From NCBI GenBank assembly GCA_964609385.1, contig CAZSSM010000044.1:1-58032 (forward strand): a DNA stretch of 58,032 nt, written 5' to 3'. The translations under genes and the position numbers were made by a program. How positions within the stretch are numbered: position 1 is the stretch's first letter; each line of letters starts with the position of its first letter. This DNA is from CAZSSM01 sp964609385 (lineage in GTDB: Bacteria > Planctomycetota > Planctomycetia > Isosphaerales > Isosphaeraceae). Below, piece by piece: positions 54,769 to 58,032 of the stretch. Under the pieces are notes generated by a model, which was not told the origin of the DNA, did no database searches, and saw only the letters and a program-made list of their open reading frames with translations.

Positions 54769-56766
54769 TCAGCGGGCGTCGAGGGCATCGACGATCCGTT
54801 GCTTGGTCTCGTTGACGTCGCAGATGTCGCGGAACTCCTGACGGGTGTACGGGGTCAATCCGCCCACCTCGACCTCGGCGAACTCGTCGACAGCGATCAA
54901 ATACCGCGACGAATCCGTCTCCCAGAGTTCCAGCGGCCTCCAACCACCCTCAACGGTCTCCATATCGGCATCGGTCTCCGCATCATTAGGGGAGGCTTCG
55001 CTTGCCGATGTGTTATCATTGGCGTCGAGTGCCTCGATGTCGTCGTTGTCGAGCGCCGGTTCCTCGATCGGTCGGATGTGGGGGGGCACCGCGTAGCCGA
55101 CGTCGAGCTTGACGAACCGGACCCCGAGGGTGCACCAGAGCCGCTGCCGCTGGCGATTGGGGTCGCGGAAGACCGGGACCGCCACGCGGGTGTCGACGGC
55201 GAGGTCGGGGTCGTCGGCGATCGTCGACAGCCAGTCCAGCGCTTCGGCCCGCGACCGCTCGACGTCGACCGGCTCGTCGGGATGTAGCTCGACGGCCAAG
55301 CCGATGTCCTCAGCGCTGATCAGGTAGAGACCGTAGAACAGGGCGATCATCCGATCGAGTTCGGCGGCCAGATCGTCCTCGCGAGGGCCGTCGGCGGTGA
55401 GGCGATGGAGCTTTGCGAGCATCTCAGGGCCAAGGATCGACTCCAGGACGTCGCTCAGGAACGCGTAGGCCCGCGCCGTCCGCAGGTAGTAGCTCGGCAG
55501 CGGCTCGACGCGGAGCCGGGGGCGGACCTCCTGACTCGGGGCCATGGCGGCGGCCTCGGCGACGCCTAGGCCGCGGATCTGGGTCTCGCGACGCTTGGTG
55601 ATCAGGGCCTCGAAGGCTTCGAGCATCCGCTTCTTGTAGGCTTTCGTCAACAGGAGCCGCTCGGACTCCGGTCCGTTACCGGGGATCAGGAAGGTTTCGA
55701 GGGCATGGACCTGATGGTCGTACCAGCCGCTCTCGGGCCGTGGCGTGAGGTCGATCTCGCCGGAGCGGATCCGGACGATCAACTCGCGGATCAGGTTGGC
55801 CTCCGGCGACAACCCCTGCGCAAAGAGGCGTTGAAACAACGCTGTCTCGGGGGAACCGGACGCGGGGAAGACGGCCAGGGGGAATTTGGGCGCCGCGTCG
55901 AGGCCGACCAGATCGAGCAGGCTCAGGCTCCCTTCAGGGGGATTGGTCAGGCCGTTGAAGAGCCGGAGCGTCGACTCGTAGCGATCGCGAAGCGCGGGCG
56001 ATTTCTCGAGCGCCTGGGCCAAGGCGAGGGCGACCTCGGGATTGCCGGGAACCAACGGCTGTTGCAGATAGCGGAGCAATCGGAAGGCGCCTCGGAGTTC
56101 GGACGACCAGGTGTAGGCCCCCACCGGCTTGGAGAGGGCCTGGTTGCGCTCGAACTGGTCCAGCCAATCATCGGCGGTCCGCTGGTCGCTGACGGTCGCC
56201 TCGATCCCAATGGTCCGCAAGGCGCCGGCCAAGAACGGCGCGGCGGGGCTCGACGGACCGACCTCGGCCAATAAGGACTCGGTCCACTCGACCAGGCTCG
56301 GCCAGTCCTCACCGATGCCCAGATAGACGCCCCGGTCGATCGCCGTGACCAGCCCGTCGTCGAACTGCTTGGCCTTGCCATCGATCATGTTGACCGACGG
56401 CAACAGATCGCGGCTGCTCGATGAGGCCACCTGCGCGATCGCCTCGGCGTAGCTGGGGTAGAGCCGCTTGAGTTCCGGCTCGTCGGTGACCATCGGTACA
56501 TCGATTCGGAAGACGGCCGCGCTCTTATTGATCTGGAACTGATCCTCGAGGAGTCGGCTGTCGAACCGCTCGGGGTCGAAGGCGGGAACCTTGTCCTCGA
56601 GCCGATCGTCGACCAGGACCTGGTCCCAGTCGTCTGGCGGGGGTGCCTCGGTGTCGGTCCGCTCGACGGTTACGACGGTCCCCCCCTGGCTGAAGTAGAA
56701 CCATCCCGCCCAACCGGCCAAACCGAGCACCAGCAACCCGACGATCGCCAAGAGGCCGCGCACCAT
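54769..56766 (-). CDS. Membrane-anchored hypothetical protein, 665 residues
   Basis: Not recognised. Residues 1-27 form an uncleaved anchor or signal (MVRGLLAIVGLLVLGLAGWAGWFYF); the rest is predicted outside the cytoplasm and rich in helices. Conserved-looking blocks include FPLAVFPASGSPETALFQRLF, SGWYDHQVHALETFLIPGNGPE, PLPSYYLRTARAYAFLSDVLESILGPEML, FYGLYLISAEDIGLAVELHPDEPVDVERSRAEALDWLSTI and RLWCTLGVRFVKLDVGYAVPPH. These recall DUF3160-like proteins, but that is only a suggestion. The ATG at 56766 is chosen because AAGGAGCAGGTTG precedes it; ATG 56784 has no Shine-Dalgarno. The C-terminus lies 70 bases from the BNR gene on the same strand. Confidence 0.72.
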   Translation of the reverse strand: MVRGLLAIVGLLVLGLAGWAGWFYFSQGGTVVTVERTDTEAPPPDDWDQVLVDDRLEDKVPAFDPERFDSRLLEDQFQINKSAAVFRIDVPMVTDEPELKRLYPSYAEAIAQVASSSSRDLLPSVNMIDGKAKQFDDGLVTAIDRGVYLGIGEDWPSLVEWTESLLAEVGPSSPAAPFLAGALRTIGIEATVSDQRTADDWLDQFERNQALSKPVGAYTWSSELRGAFRLLRYLQQPLVPGNPEVALALAQALEKSPALRDRYESTLRLFNGLTNPPEGSLSLLDLVGLDAAPKFPLAVFPASGSPETALFQRLFAQGLSPEANLIRELIVRIRSGEIDLTPRPESGWYDHQVHALETFLIPGNGPESERLLLTKAYKKRMLEAFEALITKRRETQIRGLGVAEAAAMAPSQEVRPRLRVEPLPSYYLRTARAYAFLSDVLESILGPEMLAKLHRLTADGPREDDLAAELDRMIALFYGLYLISAEDIGLAVELHPDEPVDVERSRAEALDWLSTIADDPDLAVDTRVAVPVFRDPNRQRQRLWCTLGVRFVKLDVGYAVPPHIRPIEEPALDNDDIEALDANDNTSASEASPNDAETDADMETVEGGWRPLELWETDSSRYLIAVDEFAEVEVGGLTPYTRQEFRDICDVNETKQRIVDALDAR

Positions 56767-57059
56767 CAACCTGCTCCTTCGCATTGGGAACCGGGTCGGC
56801 GTCGGGCCAACGACCGGACACAGGCCCGGCTCACCCACCGCCAAACCGCACGCACCTGTCCTTGGACATCTGCGCCGGCCTGATCGTTCCCCGAACCGTT
56901 GTGGGGTCGGATCGGCCGGCCAATCGCCACATCGCGACGCCCCGACGGCATTGGGGACTCGCCCGGCGCCGACGCTCGGATTATCCTGGATCCGTCGTGA
57001 CGAAACAATGGACGGCGGATAGTAGGACGGATGTAGACCCCGCGGGAGAGACTACGACG

Positions 57060-58032
57060 ATGGCGACGACGGACAATCCGCTCCGGCTCTTCGAATCGGG
57101 GCCGTTCACCTTCGACCGCGAGGACTACTATGACCGACACCTGGTCTTCGACCACGCCGTCGCGCTCGAGGAGGCCAGCCAGCGCGAACGGTTCGAGGCG
57201 GTCGCTCGCTCGCTGCGCGATCTGCTCACCCAGCGCTGGCTGCTGACGCAGCGGACCCACGACCGGACCAACGCGAAGCGCGTGTATTATTTGTCCCTCG
57301 AATTTTTGATCGGCCGATCCCTGCTGAACAACATCATGAACCTGGGCGTCGAGCAGTTCGTCCGGGACGATCTGCGCTCGGACCCGCGCCAGGATTGGGA
57401 CGAGGTGATCGAGACCGAGCCGGACGCCGGCCTGGGCAACGGCGGCTTGGGGCGGTTGGCCGCCTGCTTCCTGGAGTCGCTGGCGACGATGCAGATCCCC
57501 GCCTTCGGCCAGGGCTTGCGCTATGAGTACGGGATCTTCCGCCAGGAGTTCGAGGAGGGCCATCAGGTCGAGCACCCCGACAGTTGGCTGATGCAGCCGG
57601 ACCCTTGGGAGGTCCCGCGCCCCCGCGAGGCGATCCTGGTCCCGATCGGCTGTAGCCTGTGCATGGATCATGGGGTCATCCGCGCCACGCCGGACCACCC
57701 GACCCACCTGCTGGGCGTGCCCTACGATCGGCCGGTGGTGGGCTACGGCGGTCGGACGGTCAACACGCTCCGGCTCTGGCGGGCCGCCTCACCGGACGCC
57801 TTCGACCTCGGCGAGTTCGGCACCGGCGACTTCGTCGGCGCAGTGGCCGACCGGGTCATCGCCGAGAGCGTCACCCGCGTGCTCTATCCCGACGACTCAA
57901 CGGTCGCCGGCCAGGCCCTCCGGTTCCTCCAGGAATATTTCTTGGTCGCCTGCGCCTTGGGTGACATCTTGGCCCGGATCGGTCGGACCAACAGGGACTG
58001 GCGCGAACTGCCCGATCGGGTCGCTATCCAGC
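57060..58032 (+). CDS. glgP: Glycogen/starch alpha-glucan phosphorylase, N-terminal part (3' end outside window)
   Basis: Releases glucose-1-phosphate from glycogen. The frame is open to the window's end (324 codons visible). The protein opens MATTDNPLRLFESGPFTFDREDYYDRHLVFDHAVALEEASQRERFEAVARSLRDLL, followed by RVYYLSLEFLIGRSLLNNIMNLG, EPDAGLGNGGLGRLAACFLESLATMQIPAFGQGLRYEYGIFRQ and RVLYPDDSTVAGQALRFLQEYFL. All are hallmark blocks of bacterial GlgP. The C-terminal pyridoxal-phosphate lysine lies outside the window. GGGAGAG is a plausible Shine-Dalgarno. It is divergent from the gene for the membrane-anchored protein. Confidence 0.95.
   Translation, partial: MATTDNPLRLFESGPFTFDREDYYDRHLVFDHAVALEEASQRERFEAVARSLRDLLTQRWLLTQRTHDRTNAKRVYYLSLEFLIGRSLLNNIMNLGVEQFVRDDLRSDPRQDWDEVIETEPDAGLGNGGLGRLAACFLESLATMQIPAFGQGLRYEYGIFRQEFEEGHQVEHPDSWLMQPDPWEVPRPREAILVPIGCSLCMDHGVIRATPDHPTHLLGVPYDRPVVGYGGRTVNTLRLWRAASPDAFDLGEFGTGDFVGAVADRVIAESVTRVLYPDDSTVAGQALRFLQEYFLVACALGDILARIGRTNRDWRELPDRVAIQ

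Overview
The window looks like a chromosomal segment of a high-GC planctomycete, probably of the Isosphaeraceae type. The evidence is a strong G/C preference at third codon positions, a LEPR-XLL surface protein with beta-helix and RTX repeats, a PEP-CTERM protein with a DUF4397 domain, secreted BNR and beta-propeller proteins, an ECF sigma factor with a long C-terminal extension, and wide non-coding gaps between mostly monocistronic genes. The placement is inferred from gene content only. No rRNA, tRNA or CRISPR array was recognised. Start codons were reassigned where Shine-Dalgarno signals or family length supported it.

Layout. 0-5.5 kb: the end of UDP-glucose dehydrogenase, a GNAT beside a decayed IS66-type transposase, a Mg-type hemB, the PEP-CTERM protein and a small unknown protein. 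5.6-9.1 kb: a DUF5131 (phage Gp37/Gp68) protein, a protein with a terminase-like HTH, and a non-coding stretch with two copies of a palindromic repeat. 9.1-14.1 kb: divergent genes for a secreted lactonase-type propeller and a large VPS10/BNR propeller. 14.1-16 kb: an AT-richer island with an orphan hypothetical gene and a decayed IS5-type transposase. 16.4-22.1 kb: a GH16 glucanase, then a defence-like patch with a MazG-type pyrophosphohydrolase, an MbcA/ParS/Xre-type antitoxin, an internally duplicated unknown protein, a frameshifted Shedu-type (DUF4263) nuclease and a RES-domain toxin about 3 kb from the antitoxin.

22.6-34.1 kb: two nucleotide-sugar SDR enzymes (rfbB and a GDP-mannose-dehydratase-like protein), precorrin-2 dehydrogenase, a Tat-exported propeller protein, carB, and a 1119-residue fusion of a lipase-like domain (nucleophile Ser replaced by Gly), an intact-looking trypsin-like protease and a degenerate endonuclease/exonuclease/phosphatase-like C-terminus. 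34.1-36.2 kb is a 2.1-kb gene desert. 36.2-43.7 kb: the LEPR-XLL/RTX protein, cut by an in-frame TAG, then larE, a zinc-ribbon protein, cobA, and a membrane protein carrying a duplicated 42-nt insert.

43.8-51 kb: an ABC-2 exporter (ATPase plus two permeases) whose second permease lies about 5 kb from the other two genes, separated by a Tat-type aldo/keto reductase and an S9 peptidase. An imperfect direct repeat of about 40 nt brackets the peptidase. 51-58 kb: a PDZ protein, the ECF sigma factor, a BNR-repeat protein, an unknown membrane-anchored protein and the start of glycogen phosphorylase.

Shared pathways: hemB, cobA and the precorrin-2 dehydrogenase belong to tetrapyrrole/siroheme synthesis but are scattered. 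ugd, rfbB and the second SDR supply nucleotide sugars for surface polysaccharide. The best candidates for new biology are the lipase-like/protease/EEP-like fusion, the split RES/antitoxin patch around the Shedu remnant, and the two families of non-coding repeats.
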